From Pythium myriotylum (taxonomy: Eukaryota > Oomycota > Peronosporomycetes > Pythiales > Pythiaceae), in contig JALJCQ010000017.1 of assembly GCA_023091665.1 (NCBI GenBank), positions 2,418,001 to 2,482,000 of the forward strand: a DNA stretch of 64,000 nucleotides, read 5' to 3'. This document shows, piece after piece, positions 40,263-50,269 of the stretch. Both the position numbers and the translations under genes were made by a program. Below the pieces are notes generated by a model, which ran no database searches, was not told where the DNA came from, and worked only from the letters and a program-made list of their open reading frames with translations. Each line of letters opens with the position of its first letter. Positions within the stretch are counted from its first letter, which is position 1.

Positions 40263-42332
40263 TTCGAATGTCTCGTCGAAGAGGGAGGAGAAGATATCCT
40301 GCGCCTCTTCATCACTCATGTTGGAATGTAGAAAAGGACCATTTAGAAGATTATCGATCCATCCAACGATGTCCGCTTGAGCTCGAGGGCGCCGCCGTTG
40401 GAGGTAGTGCCTTTGGCATTCGCATGAACGACAACGGTGATACTCGCACAATCGGTGATACACTCCATTTTTTTTGAGTGATCGAGGATTCGGGCATGGC
40501 TTACCGCGGTATCTGCATTGCCAATGTTCTTTCTGTGCTGACAATGGAGTAGAGACCGCATCCTCATCCGATTTGACTGCAGACGATATCATTTCGTTCG
40601 AACTCGAATTGCTTGTTGGTCTCGGTGGATGGAGTTGTTGGTTTGCAAGGTCGCTTTCCACCATGCGTTGCTCTGGATCATCTCGGCCGATCAGTTGAAC
40701 TGGCTGTAGTCCCAATACACAATCACTTATCGATGCGCGGCTTGTTGACATGCGGAAGTACGAGACAGTGTCCGATCGCGTGACAGCACAAGAAAAGAGT
40801 CCGAGTTGCTGAGTTGGCGATTCACGTGTACCTTCAGTTCCGGTTCGGCATGCATAATGTCGGGTCATCGTGCATTCAACTCTGCTCGCGCCGCCAATAG
40901 CACACTCAGCGGATGTCAACGTAAAGTCTCGTATACTCGCTGCTACATCGACTCCACCCGAGGTCGGTACATCATCCAGCACGAAGATGTGTCCATTTTG
41001 ATTCCCGTCAAGCGCGAACGACACCAGCGAAGTCGGAGTAAGCCACATAGTGTTGCGAACCCGAGCAAGTGGCCTGGTATTGTTGGTTCTGACTCGCTGG
41101 ATCTGCAGAAGCTCATCAGATGAAACGACTCGATAGAAGGCGCAGCAGCCGTCTCGATCCACTGTAGAAAATGACGACCCATCCGGTGAAAAGGCAACGC
41201 AGTCTATCCTTCTTGTCTCCGATGGCACGTGGTCACGTGGCAAAACCTCGACTTGCGCTGTACTTGAACAGCACTGTTGATCCTTGTGTTCGGTGCCACA
41301 ATCGCTCACGGTTGTTTGATGGTCGACGATGGTGGCTTCTGTCGCCTCAGCAACGTCACTTTCCGATACTTTCGCGGTGTTGGAATCAATGGCTGGAGTG
41401 CTGCTGGTGGAAGCGTTCTGGTGACTGACGCCTTGATCGTTGGATGTCGTAGTCCCGGATTTTCCTATACGAACCAATTCAATCTGCGCACCATCCGAAA
41501 CGACATGCCACACGCTTAGTGGGTCGCCGGGGCCAGAGGTAGATTCTCGTCCCTTGACGCAACCACCAACGACGAGTATCGCACGGTTAGGCTCATACGC
41601 CACGCTCTCAACGGCCAAGTTGTTCATGGGAAGGCGCACCACTGGCAGTATCGTCGCAACAATTGAAGCGTTGTCCTCTTGTTGGCTTGATGCTGCGTTG
41701 TGGATCTTCACCTCGAAAAGCCATGCATCCGATGTCACAAGCACGCATCTGTTCTCGAGAACGAAGGCGCCGCAAACGGATCTCGGACTTGTTGCTGACG
41801 GTCGAGACGCGTCTCCAGTCAGGAGCTCACAGTCAATTCTAGCCACTCGACGTCTCGCTTTTGGACGCAGTTCGCTCCTCTCAACACCACCTCCGACCCC
41901 TTCATCACTAGCCACGATCCACACACAAGCCACTACGTCGTTTCCACTTCCACCTTGTCGTGCTGCGAGACCGTAGAGAATCAGAAGTTGTCCGTCGGGA
42001 GTCCACGCGCCTCCCCATGCATTCGACGTGTCCTCCACGGTCAAGTTGGTCGCCTGCTCGTTCCCTTCCGCCAACTGCGTCCACGCGGACGAGTCGACGG
42101 TGACGTTGGTCATTTCGGTCGCTGCATCGGTGTTCGTGTCGACGATTGCAACATGCGCATCGAACGGCGCTTGCTTGGACCAGACGAGCAGCGCCACGCG
42201 CGTGGCACCGAACGGAACGAGAGCGCAGTCGGCGGCGCGAGGGCCAGTGGGGAGCACTCCCGATGCGAGCGTCGCGGTCGGGAGCACGAGTGGCGATGAG
42301 TCGGGGGACTTAGCGTCCAGGGAGGAGGCCAT
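39384..42332 (-). CDS. propeller-like / Cys-His motif / TKL pseudokinase fusion protein
   Basis: 982 residues in one frame. Residues about 20-540 show repeated beta-rich units with WD-like signatures (AWTPDGQLLILYG, CVAFSPDGSSFSTVDRDG), suggesting a propeller. Residues about 610-660 form a Cys/His/Arg-rich motif (CRYRGKPCPNPR, LCEYHRCRSCECQRH) of a type I know from oomycete proteins. Residues 691-982 form a TKL-type kinase fold: VAIKRF keeps the ATP-binding Lys, HPNIVSLIG and an APE motif (TAPEVILGG) are present, but HRD reads RCL and DFG is absent (KVNLLQTS). It should be catalytically dead and act as a scaffold or sensor. Its last 879 bases are repeated in inverted orientation at 43507-44385. 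Head-to-head with the MYB fusion gene. Confidence 0.8.
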   Translation of the reverse strand: MASSLDAKSPDSSPLVLPTATLASGVLPTGPRAADCALVPFGATRVALLVWSKQAPFDAHVAIVDTNTDAATEMTNVTVDSSAWTQLAEGNEQATNLTVEDTSNAWGGAWTPDGQLLILYGLAARQGGSGNDVVACVWIVASDEGVGGGVERSELRPKARRRVARIDCELLTGDASRPSATSPRSVCGAFVLENRCVLVTSDAWLFEVKIHNAASSQQEDNASIVATILPVVRLPMNNLAVESVAYEPNRAILVVGGCVKGRESTSGPGDPLSVWHVVSDGAQIELVRIGKSGTTTSNDQGVSHQNASTSSTPAIDSNTAKVSESDVAEATEATIVDHQTTVSDCGTEHKDQQCCSSTAQVEVLPRDHVPSETRRIDCVAFSPDGSSFSTVDRDGCCAFYRVVSSDELLQIQRVRTNNTRPLARVRNTMWLTPTSLVSFALDGNQNGHIFVLDDVPTSGGVDVAASIRDFTLTSAECAIGGASRVECTMTRHYACRTGTEGTRESPTQQLGLFSCAVTRSDTVSYFRMSTSRASISDCVLGLQPVQLIGRDDPEQRMVESDLANQQLHPPRPTSNSSSNEMISSAVKSDEDAVSTPLSAQKEHWQCRYRGKPCPNPRSLKKNGVYHRLCEYHRCRSCECQRHYLQRRRPRAQADIVGWIDNLLNGPFLHSNMSDEEAQDIFSSLFDETFEGFLSSATSGTLSIWNDQSLLDVRLSPDHIMATDALYKTRGTVEVWRGQYQSRIVAIKRFHPEQEDQAGATSFAHNVKAVATLTHPNIVSLIGMEWDHAPQLQVVTEYVEGGDLRTLLDSPLASDLTWTEFKCQVAIDIAAALDYLHTLALRVPLRCLTSRKVLLDTNGRAKVNLLQTSDIENDHKLRWTAPEVILGGATTDRSDIYSFGVLLCELDTTHVPFHAVVNPNGSTMEDQQVAMLVASGKMVPSVSSTCPEGIARLASQCLSYDPSQRPVASAVTYALREILKNEL

Positions 42333-42753
42333 GGCGAGTGGGAGCTGCGTGTCTGGTTGAGATGTGAGTCGGCGGCCTCCATGGCTTCGTCGTGGGGATT
42401 GGGGCTGTCGGGTCCCGTGAAGACACGGATCTCAGCACCGTTCGCGGCTGGAGTATGCTTTTGTAGGGGGAACGCTTTCTGTCACCATGATACTGATCGT
42501 AGATTCCATGCAGATGATGTGTTGGCTTTTATCCGATCCTGAAGGTTTTGGCAACTCAGTTCAACTCAGTTTCTCATTTCTCATCAATCTCATTCTCATC
42601 CCTCCATTATCGAAAAGATCCCTTCATTGGATGGTGACCACACCACAAACACGATCTTTACCTCCCCCTTTCGTCGAGGCTGATATGGCAGTGGGAGAAG
42701 AATTGGAAGCGAAGCAGATTTTGCTTCTCTTCACCTAACACAGCGCCGGCAGC
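42333..42753. promoter_or_regulatory. divergent promoter of the pseudokinase pair
   Basis: 421 bp between the two starts. 42589-42634 (CTCATTCTCATCCCTCC...) is closely similar to 45101-45146 upstream of the lipoate-ligase-like gene, and its CTCATT core fits the oomycete Inr. Confidence 0.55.
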
Positions 42754-44385
42754 ATGACGGTCGACTCGCCCTCCGCGCGAACGAGCCGCCTCGAGAACTG
42801 GGAGGCCTCCCAGCAGCCACCTGCTGGCAGCAACGACCCCGGTTCTCAAGACGTCAAGCGGTCAAGATCTGTGACCCCGCCGCGCTCGAGCGGCGAGAGC
42901 GAAGACGAGGACGAGGATTTCTATTTCAGCGACGACGACAGCACCTGCAGCGGCCACGAAGAGCCGTCGCAGCCCGGCAAAGGAACCTGGACCCGCGAAG
43001 AACACAAGCGTTTCTTGGAGGCGATCAAGATCTATGTGAACGGCCCGTGGAAGCTGGTTGCCGAGTATATTGGCACGCGCACGGTGCGTCAGACTATGAT
43101 CCATGCGCAGAAATACCGCCAGAAGGCGGCAAGACGGATTCGAGGCTTGCGCACGAAACAGGCGATCATGGGCATGCACCACGGCCATGAAGTGAGTGAA
43201 GAATCTATGGTGGAGGAGCAGCTTCGAATGATGCTCGGACAGTCGCGCCATGCGTATCTACCGCCGGAACTTGTTGCGCAGTTGGATTACTCGCCGAGTG
43301 CGAGCCCGATGGGTAGCCCAGTCATGCCTGGAAGTCCCGGTCTTCCAAGGAGTCCGAATTCGAGTCCATTCATGCCGAGCAGCCCGATTGGAAGCCCCTT
43401 CATGCCCAGCAGCCCCTTCTCCAACGTCTCGGGACCGATCTACTCACCCCGTCCTATCTTGTCTCCAGCGGACATCGATGGGCAGATTGATGATCCCGGG
43501 TTTCAAGGCTTCCTCTCCAGCGCAACCTCGGGAACGTTGAGCATATGGAATGATCAGAGCTTGCTCGACGTTCGACTCTCACCAGATCACATAGTGGCGA
43601 TCGATCCACTATACAAAGCCCGAACTATCACCGAGGTTTGGCGTGGCCACTACCAGTCTAGACTTGTTGCGATCAAACGCTTTCATCTGAAACAGGAAGA
43701 CCAAGCTGCTGCCACATCCTTGGCTCACAACGTCAAAGCGGTCGCAACGCTCACACATCCCAACATTGTCTCCTTGATCGGCATGGAGTGGGATCGCGCG
43801 CCACAACTGCAAGTAGTCACGGAATACGTCGAAGGCGGAGACCTACGGACGCTGCTTGACTCACCTCTGGCTTCAGATCTGACGTGGACAGAGTTCAAGT
43901 GCCAGGTCGCGGTCGACATAGCCGCAGCACTAGACCATCACCACACGCTGGTGCTCCGGGTTCCTCTGCGTTGCTTGACGTCTCGCAAAGTACTTCTCGA
44001 CACCAATGGCCGAGCCAAAGTGAATCTCCTTCAAACCAGCGGCATCGAAAATGACCACAAACTACGATGGACCGCTCCCGAAGTCATTCTTGGTGGTGCC
44101 ACGACAAACCAAAGCGACATCTATTCGTTCGGCGTGCTTCTGTGCGAGCTGGATACGACTCACGTCCCATTCCACGCCGTTGTGAACCCGAACGGGTCGA
44201 CGATGGAGGATCAGCAGGTGGCGATGCTCGTTGCGAGTGGGAAAATGGTACCAAGTGTGAGCAGTACTTGTCCGGAGGGCATCGCGCGGCTTGCTTCGCA
44301 GTGCGTGTCGTACGATCCAAGTCAGCGACCAGTGGCTTCAGCCGTTACGTATAGGTTGCGTGAGATTCTGAAGAATGAGCTGTGA
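42754..44385 (+). CDS. MYB-SHAQKYF / TKL pseudokinase fusion protein
   Basis: 543 residues. Residues 1-75 are acidic and disordered. Residues 77-126 form a single MYB repeat of the SHAQKYF class (GTWTREEHKRFLEAIKIY, GPWKLVAEYIGTR, MIHAQKYRQK). Residues about 160-250 are Ser-Pro-rich (SPMGSPVMPGSPGLPRSP) and could be targets of proline-directed kinases. Residues 252-543 are the same pseudokinase as in the gene at 39384: VAIKRF Lys kept, HRD replaced by RCL, DFG missing, APE kept. A DNA-binding MYB joined to a dead kinase suggests a transcription factor whose activity or partner choice is set by the pseudokinase fold; that is inference. The fusion probably arose when an inverted copy of the partner's 3' end landed downstream of a MYB gene. 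Confidence 0.85.
   Translation: MTVDSPSARTSRLENWEASQQPPAGSNDPGSQDVKRSRSVTPPRSSGESEDEDEDFYFSDDDSTCSGHEEPSQPGKGTWTREEHKRFLEAIKIYVNGPWKLVAEYIGTRTVRQTMIHAQKYRQKAARRIRGLRTKQAIMGMHHGHEVSEESMVEEQLRMMLGQSRHAYLPPELVAQLDYSPSASPMGSPVMPGSPGLPRSPNSSPFMPSSPIGSPFMPSSPFSNVSGPIYSPRPILSPADIDGQIDDPGFQGFLSSATSGTLSIWNDQSLLDVRLSPDHIVAIDPLYKARTITEVWRGHYQSRLVAIKRFHLKQEDQAAATSLAHNVKAVATLTHPNIVSLIGMEWDRAPQLQVVTEYVEGGDLRTLLDSPLASDLTWTEFKCQVAVDIAAALDHHHTLVLRVPLRCLTSRKVLLDTNGRAKVNLLQTSGIENDHKLRWTAPEVILGGATTNQSDIYSFGVLLCELDTTHVPFHAVVNPNGSTMEDQQVAMLVASGKMVPSVSSTCPEGIARLASQCVSYDPSQRPVASAVTYRLREILKNEL
43507..44385 (+). repeat. 879-bp inverted copy 2 (pseudokinase domain)
   Basis: Matches 39384-40262 in opposite orientation with equal length and no gaps, ending at the stop codons of both genes. 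Sequence after the stop is unrelated. Confidence 0.88.
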
Positions 44386-45203
44386 GCAATGGCCACTGTG
44401 CAACTGGTTACGCCGAGATTTCGCCTCGCCAGTCACGTAAGAGCCCAATCAATGCGACGATGGAGTTGTGGGGCGTTACACGGACTGCCAACCTCACACA
44501 TCACCAGTTTGAGTGTCATCGACGAACAGCCGGTGATTCTCAGTCACCCAACTCGAAAACGGACGAGTTCTTCTACACAATTCCTCGGCCATCGGCGGCA
44601 GCATGCTGATCATCGAACAGATGAAACAGTACAAGCCCCCTCCCGGATGTCATGCTGCATGGCAAGATGACTCGCCGGTCCCCTCGGCATCCGCATCTAA
44701 GCCATCCCGTGCAGCAAACAAGGCAGGCGCGGCAGCTAATCTTGCCATGGACACCATAATATGCTGAGCAGGAACGAGTCACTGGCGGCTCGAGCGAGGT
44801 GCACATTGGAGCAGTTCCGCTGTGTAACCTCATAAGAGCATTGCGCGCCAGTCTTGACCACTCGGCAGAAAACTCTGGCCTCCCCGGAGCGCCCAGATTG
44901 TTTATCATGAACTCGAGCTTCAACATCCAATTTCCCCACGAACAATTGCTCATTTGCGGTCGAACAATAGTTTGGGTGCAGCTTTCTGTCTCTACTTTAG
45001 GATCCGCGCGCCATTTTTTGGCCAGAACGCGACGGGTGAGGCAAAATCTATGCCAGCCTCACCCGGTGCGTGACTTTGGCCACTCATAGTCAACTCAGGT
45101 CTCATTCCCATCCCTCCGTTATCGGATACGTCCCTTCGTTGGTTGGACGCTGCACCACACCTGAGCTCCTCACGAGCTCCTTTCTCCTCACCGCACGACG
45201 ACA
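44386..45203. other. spacer with promoter of the lipoate-ligase-like gene
   Basis: No gene is supported. 45101-45146 is the block shared with 42589-42634. Confidence 0.5.
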
Positions 45204-46171
45204 ATGGCGGTGGCGCGCCCGCGCCTGAGCTTCCTGCGCCTGCGCGGCGCGCCGATCCAGGAGCAGCTGCGCGTCGAGGAGGCGCTCTTCCGCGTGGACA
45301 AGCAGCGCAACTGGGTCGTCTACAACGAGGAGAGCGCGCCCGCGACCATCGTCATGGGCATCTCGGGCAAACCGGACAAGCTGCTCCACCTCGACGCCGT
45401 CAAGCGGTGGGTCGTGCGCGCGGCGGGCGCTGGGCGTGTTCAGTTGTGTTGAGTCGTGCTTGGTGGCGATTCGTAGGAGCGGCATCCCGGTGCTCAAGCG
45501 CTTCAGCGGCGGCGGCACGGTGATCGTGGACCAGAGCACTGTCTTCACGACGTTCATCTGCAACGTGGTAAGCAACGTGCGAGCGAGACGAGACCACTTC
45601 CGTTGGAGAGTGGACTGACACCAAATGACTTCGTCCAGAGCTCGTTCCCGAAGGTCGCTCCGTACCCACGAGAGATCATGGCGTGGTCGAGCACGTTCTT
45701 TTCGCCGTTCTTTGACCGTCTTGTCGCGGACCCGAAGTTGGTACGTGCACAATTCAAAGTGACCGTGAGTGAGATATCTGACGCGATCGAATCCTTGTTT
45801 ATCGTGCACAGAAATTCGCTCTACGCGAAGACGATTACGTCTTCAATGACCGCAAGTTCGGCGGCAACGCGCAAAGCATCTCGAAAGACAAGTGGCTCCA
45901 CCACACGTCGTTCTTGTGGGATTTCGATCCACGCAACATGGAGTTCCTCACCAACCCCGAGCGCCAACCTGCTTATCGCGAGAAGCGGTCCCACACAGAC
46001 TTTTTGTGTACCCTGAAGGACGTACTGGCGGTGGAGTCGCGAAAGGAGCTCGCAGACGAGTTCAGGAACGAGCTGGACAAGCACTTTGATGTCGACGAGG
46101 TCTCTCTCGAGTCGATTCGGGAGATCATTGAATCAGACCACCGGAAATCGACACGGTTCCTGGAGCTATAG
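45204..46171 (+). CDS. lipoate-protein ligase-like protein, four exons
   Basis: Exons at 45204-45406, 45477-45567, 45639-45740 and 45812-46171 give 251 residues in frame; the introns are 70, 71 and 71 nt with GT...AG ends. Motifs of the biotin/lipoate ligase (BPL/LPL) fold appear in order: FLRLRGAPIQEQLRVEEALFR, GIPVLKRFSGGGTVIVD (the Arg/Gly-rich lipoate-binding strand) and KFGGNAQSISKDKWLHHTSFLW with the expected G-N-A-Q. The family transfers lipoyl or octanoyl groups to Lys of E2 subunits or GCSH. No clear mitochondrial presequence is visible. It shares a promoter block with the MYB-pseudokinase gene. Family assignment is good; exact substrate is unknown. Confidence 0.82.
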
Positions 46172-46801
46172 ATCTACTGCAGTCTCTCTTCGATAATAGA
46201 CTTTTGTGTTGGCGGCACCCGTTCAAGAATTTCTCATGTCAGTCTTGCAATTGGCGACAACTCGCACCCGGGATAAATGCTATGCTTGAAAGAGCTGCGG
46301 ACATCTCTGAACTCGCTATCGCTTCCGGTGTTAGAGACGCGTCACAGCCGTCAGTTCACCCCGGCACAACAAATGACGCTGGAAGCTTAAAGTTCCCGTT
46401 AATAGGAATCACTCGACGTGCTCTCACTCCAAGAGAGCGATGGGAAGAACAATGGACATAATCCTAGCGATGACTAGTTAGCCTTAACGCACTCAAAAAG
46501 CTTGAGTGAAGCCGACACGCGATTCAAGAACGTACGCAACGACAACAAACTGCTCGGCGAGAGGGTCGCTCGTAACCTCAGCGCCTGGCAGAACTTGAGC
46601 AGCACTCGCTAGCTCACTGCCACTTCACGCATGAGGAGTGAAGACGCGTGAACGACTCAGTGGAGTATTTTCGAGACGTTGATATCTGCTTTGTCCCACC
46701 CAAAAACTACCCCAAAGTCACACACATTTTCCTCTCGTGGCAAAAGAGCAAATACCGATCCATTACACACAACAAGAGCATCAGTACATAGCTGAGACCG
46801 C
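46172..46801. other. intergenic, no gene
   Basis: Between the converging ends of the lipoate-ligase-like and galectin-RRM genes. No features recognised. Confidence 0.5.
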
Positions 46802-48514
46802 CTACTTTGGCGCCATCGCGACCGAGACCTTGAGTTTCATGCCATTAAACTCGCGGTTGTCGAGGTCTTCGACTGCGCGATGCATGTCTTCAGCGCTGCG
46901 CAGCGTCACGAACCCGAAGCCACGCTGCGTGATTCGGACAGTCTCATAACCCAGGTATTGGAACAGGAATGACAGCTCCTCTCGAGTCGTCCCTGGCGGC
47001 AGGTTGCCAACGTACACTTCGAATGGGTTCGGGTTCGACGAGAATCGCCCACCAGGAGGTCCGCGATCGCGGTCGCCGCGGAATCCTCCACGGTCGCCAT
47101 CGAAACCACGTGGCCCGTCGAAGTTGCGAGAGCCACCACGGTACCCCATCCCACCGGGTCCATTGGGGCCTCGTCTCATCGCTTCGAGATTGGCCGGCGG
47201 CTCAGCGTGGCCCCACCACACGCTGTGCACGATGACCCCTTCAGGATTACCGTTTTCGTCTTTCGTCGGTACAGTGAGCACGAGGTTCTCGCCTTCTCGG
47301 ATCGGCACACGGTGCTTGAACTCGTCTTGGAAGACCTCTTCGATCAGCACGAGGAACCCGCTCGGAACGATCGTCAACCGCAGCGTGAAGGGCTCGCCAA
47401 ACGTGATGGGGCATCTCGGTAGCGGCTGCGAGCACCCCCAACGCCCATCGATGTTGCTGTTCTGGATGATATGACCACCTCGCTGGCGGCGCGGGTTAAA
47501 ATGGTAGAGCACAGTCCCCGGGTACGGCGCGCCGCTGAGGATGCTGGACTGCGTGCTGATGTTGAAGCAGAACCGCATCGACCGCTGGGGCATCGTCGCA
47601 TGGATGATCAGCGTGTTGTTGGTGCCGAACGCCACCTCGGGGAGCACGATGTCGAGCGGCGAGCCCGTGGTCGAGTCCCAGTCGTCGTTGCGAAGGAAGC
47701 TCTCGACCGGCAGCTGGATCGAGCCGCGTCCGCCGTTGAGCCGGATCTCGCCGGGGCGCAGATCGCTCTTGGTGCGCGGCCGCTTGGCCACGCTCGGCTG
47801 CACGCCGCCCACGACACTGCCCGAGCCGCCCTTGAGAATGTCGGCGAGCGGGTTCACGCGCTTGACCGTCGACGAGCCGCCGGTCATGGACGACGTCCTC
47901 ACGAGCGGCTTGGCGCCGGCGCCGACGGCCTTCTTCGCCATCAGCAGCTTGGCTCGCTCGACCGCCGACATGTTGGCCGTGGCCGCTGCGCTCGTGCCAC
48001 CAACGGCGCTCGCGCCCGAGGCCGGGTTGCGCGGCGCCGCGGCGACGCCCGACGACGCCGAGCCGCCGACCGAGCTCTGGCGCTGCAGCAGGAAGTTCTG
48101 CACGCGCTCGCGGTCGGAGGACGGCTGGCGCTTGGGCGTCGACGCGCCGGCTTTGCCCACGGAGCCGCCGGGGCTCTTGCCCACGGCGCCGCCGGGCGTG
48201 GTCGCGGCGGGCGCCGCCGTGGACGCGACGCTCGCCGAGATGTTGAGCGGGCCGTCGGCGCCGCTCGCGTACGGCGCCTCGTTCGCGCCGCTCTTGCCTC
48301 CGTCCTGCGTGCGCGAGTGAGTGAGTTAGCGAGCGCCCTGCCGTGTTTAAGGGAGCGCGTCGCGTACCGCCTGGAGCCCCTGGTAGAGCTGCAGCAGCAG
48401 GATCTCCTGGCTCGTGAGGTACTTGCCGTCGAAGGGCTCGAGCTGCAGATGCTGCTGCAGCGCGTGGAGCTCGTCGTCCTTGGCGGCCGGCGCGTCGACG
48501 GCGACGTCGCCCAT
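46802..48514 (-). CDS. galectin-domain / RRM fusion protein
   Basis: Two exons (48368-48514 and 46802-48304; intron 63 nt, GTACGC...CAG) give 549 residues starting MGDVAVDAPAAKDDE. Residues about 50-230 are low-complexity Ala/Gly/Ser with KRPRTKSDLRPG. Residues about 235-395 form a galectin-like carbohydrate-recognition fold: SMRFCFNIST, YHFNPRR, HIIQNSNIDGRWG and EPFTLRLTIVPSGFLVLI. The sugar-contacting His, Asn, Arg and Trp are recognisable, but the Glu-x-Arg after WG is replaced by CSQPL. A Gly/Arg-rich linker (FDGDRGGFRGDRDRG) leads to an RRM at about 470-545 (VYVGNLPPG as RNP2, RGFGFVTLRS as RNP1). Probably an RNA-binding nuclear or cytosolic protein whose galectin fold may bind protein rather than sugar. 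Head-to-head with the JmjC gene. Confidence 0.85.
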
Positions 48515-48736
48515 GATGCTTTGGTCGGTTTTTGAAGAGAGGCATGGGCGCGAGGGGCGATGGCTCTTGTAGAGAGAGATGCACGGGGGTGGGTGGGGGT
48601 GGGTCTTCCAGCGACCTTCGCGCAACCTCCCGCCCGCCCTGTCACAGGCAGCTCCGACCACGAAGCCCATGCGCGGGTCTCACCATTCGAGAAGCGCGCG
48701 ACTGCATGTCGCTATCGCTCGCGGCGACTCACTGAG
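48515..48736. promoter_or_regulatory. 222-bp divergent promoter (galectin-RRM / JmjC)
   Basis: The ATGs of the two genes lie 222 bp apart on opposite strands, with a GGGTGGGTGGGGGTGGG run near 48586-48602. They probably share regulation. Confidence 0.5.
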
Positions 48737-50269
48737 ATGCGCGCGCGCTCGGCCTCTGCGTCCTCTGCCTCGTCCTCCGCGTCGTCGGCGTCGTCGGCGT
48801 CGTCGGCGTCCACGGCCTCGAGCTCCGGCGACGAGACGCGCGCGCGGTTCCCGCTCGTGCCGCCGCCGCAGTTCCCGCCCAAAGTCGCCGACGTCGTCTC
48901 GGACGCCAAGCGCCGCCACCGCACGGGTGAGAGACCTTGGGATTGCATCAGATAGACGGAGAGGAGAGATGCTGACTGTAGGGGTTTTCGTACCAGACAT
49001 CAAGCCGACGGCGTGGAACAGAGAAGGCTTCGCGGGCTCGGACGTGTGTGAGCTGCCGCTGGACGAGTCGAACCCGGTGAAGCGCGAGCACGCGAGCGAC
49101 CTCACGGTCGAGCGCTTCATCGAAGAGTACGAGAAGCCGTACGTGCACGTGGTGATCGAAGGGATCCCGGAGGTCGAAGGGTGGGGGGCCGTCGCGAACT
49201 GGACGCTCAAGGTACGTGTTCAGGTTGGTGGGGGAGACGGGAAACACGCACTAACATGGCTGAAAAACAGAAATTGCGCAAGAACTACAAGCGCGCGATG
49301 CTCAAGTGCGGTGAGGACGACGATGGCAAGACCATCCGCATGAAGTTCAAGTACTTTATGAAGTATCTCAAGCACCAGACCGACGACAGTCCTCTCTACA
49401 TTTTTGATAGCAGTTTTGACGACCGAGAAGATACCAAGCCGCTGCTGAGTGACTATCGCGTGCCAAAGTACTTTCCGGAAGACCTCTTCGAGCTCGTCGG
49501 CGAGGATCGCAGACCTCCCTACCGCTGGTTCCTCGTCGGACCCAAGCGATCAGGCACGTGCGTCCATTTAGATCCACTTGGGACAAGCGCGTGGAACACT
49601 CTGCTCGTTGGCCGAAAGCGATGGGTCTTGTTCCCTCCTGACGTTCCTAAACACATCGTCAAGGGCAAGAACCACATTCTTCCCGGTGAGGATGACGAAG
49701 CCGTCAACTACTTCATGGATATTTTGCCGCGCATCAAGAAGGCAAACTCACCCGAGCTGCTCCGATGCGTCGAGTTCATGCAGTACCCTGGAGACACGAT
49801 CTACGTACCCGGTGGATGGTGGCACGCCGTGTTCAACGTCGAAGACACTGTGGCCGTGACCCAGAATTACTGCAGTAGCCAGAATTTTGACCGTGTATGG
49901 CGCAAGACGCGGTCTGGGCGCAAGCGCATGGCGATCAAGTGGTTGAAGAAGCTCCAAGAACATCATCCGCACCTCGCTGAACGAGCAGTGATGCTGAACC
50001 GTGAAGACAGCTTCGTCATGTACAACAAGGACGGAACGCCGTTTGAGTTGGAGGTCACAACACCGGAACTACAAGAGGAGAAAGAGGTATTCTCCGATTT
50101 GGAATCCACCGTCTCGTCCGCCGAGTCGGCATCAATGGTAAAGAAGTCGAAGAAGAAGAACAAGAATAAACGCACCAAGGAAGAGGAAGAAGGCATAGAC
50201 GGAATTGAGCAAGATGACGACGAAGGAATGCGCAAGTCCAAGAAACCGAAGAAGTTGCACGTGGAATAA
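48737..50269 (+). CDS. JMJD6-like JmjC dioxygenase, three exons
   Basis: Exons 48737-48926, 48997-49211 and 49271-50269 (introns 70 and 59 nt) give 467 residues. After a Ser/Ala-rich start, KRRHRTDIKPTAWNREGF matches the JMJD6 entry motif and is formed exactly across the first splice. The JmjC core has the Fe(II) ligands His and Asp in CVHLDPLGTSAWNTLL and the distal His in GDTIYVPGGWWHAVFN, with WVLFPP between. The tail is Lys-rich (KKSKKKNKNKRTK), a likely nuclear signal. JMJD6-type enzymes use 2-oxoglutarate and act as lysyl hydroxylases or proposed Arg demethylases on nuclear proteins, including splicing factors. The galectin-RRM gene is divergently transcribed from the same promoter. Confidence 0.88.

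Noticed and set aside
47471..48535. 354-codon plus-strand and 362-codon minus-strand open frames
   Set aside because: Arg/Ala/Gly-rich shadows of the galectin-RRM gene caused by high GC content.
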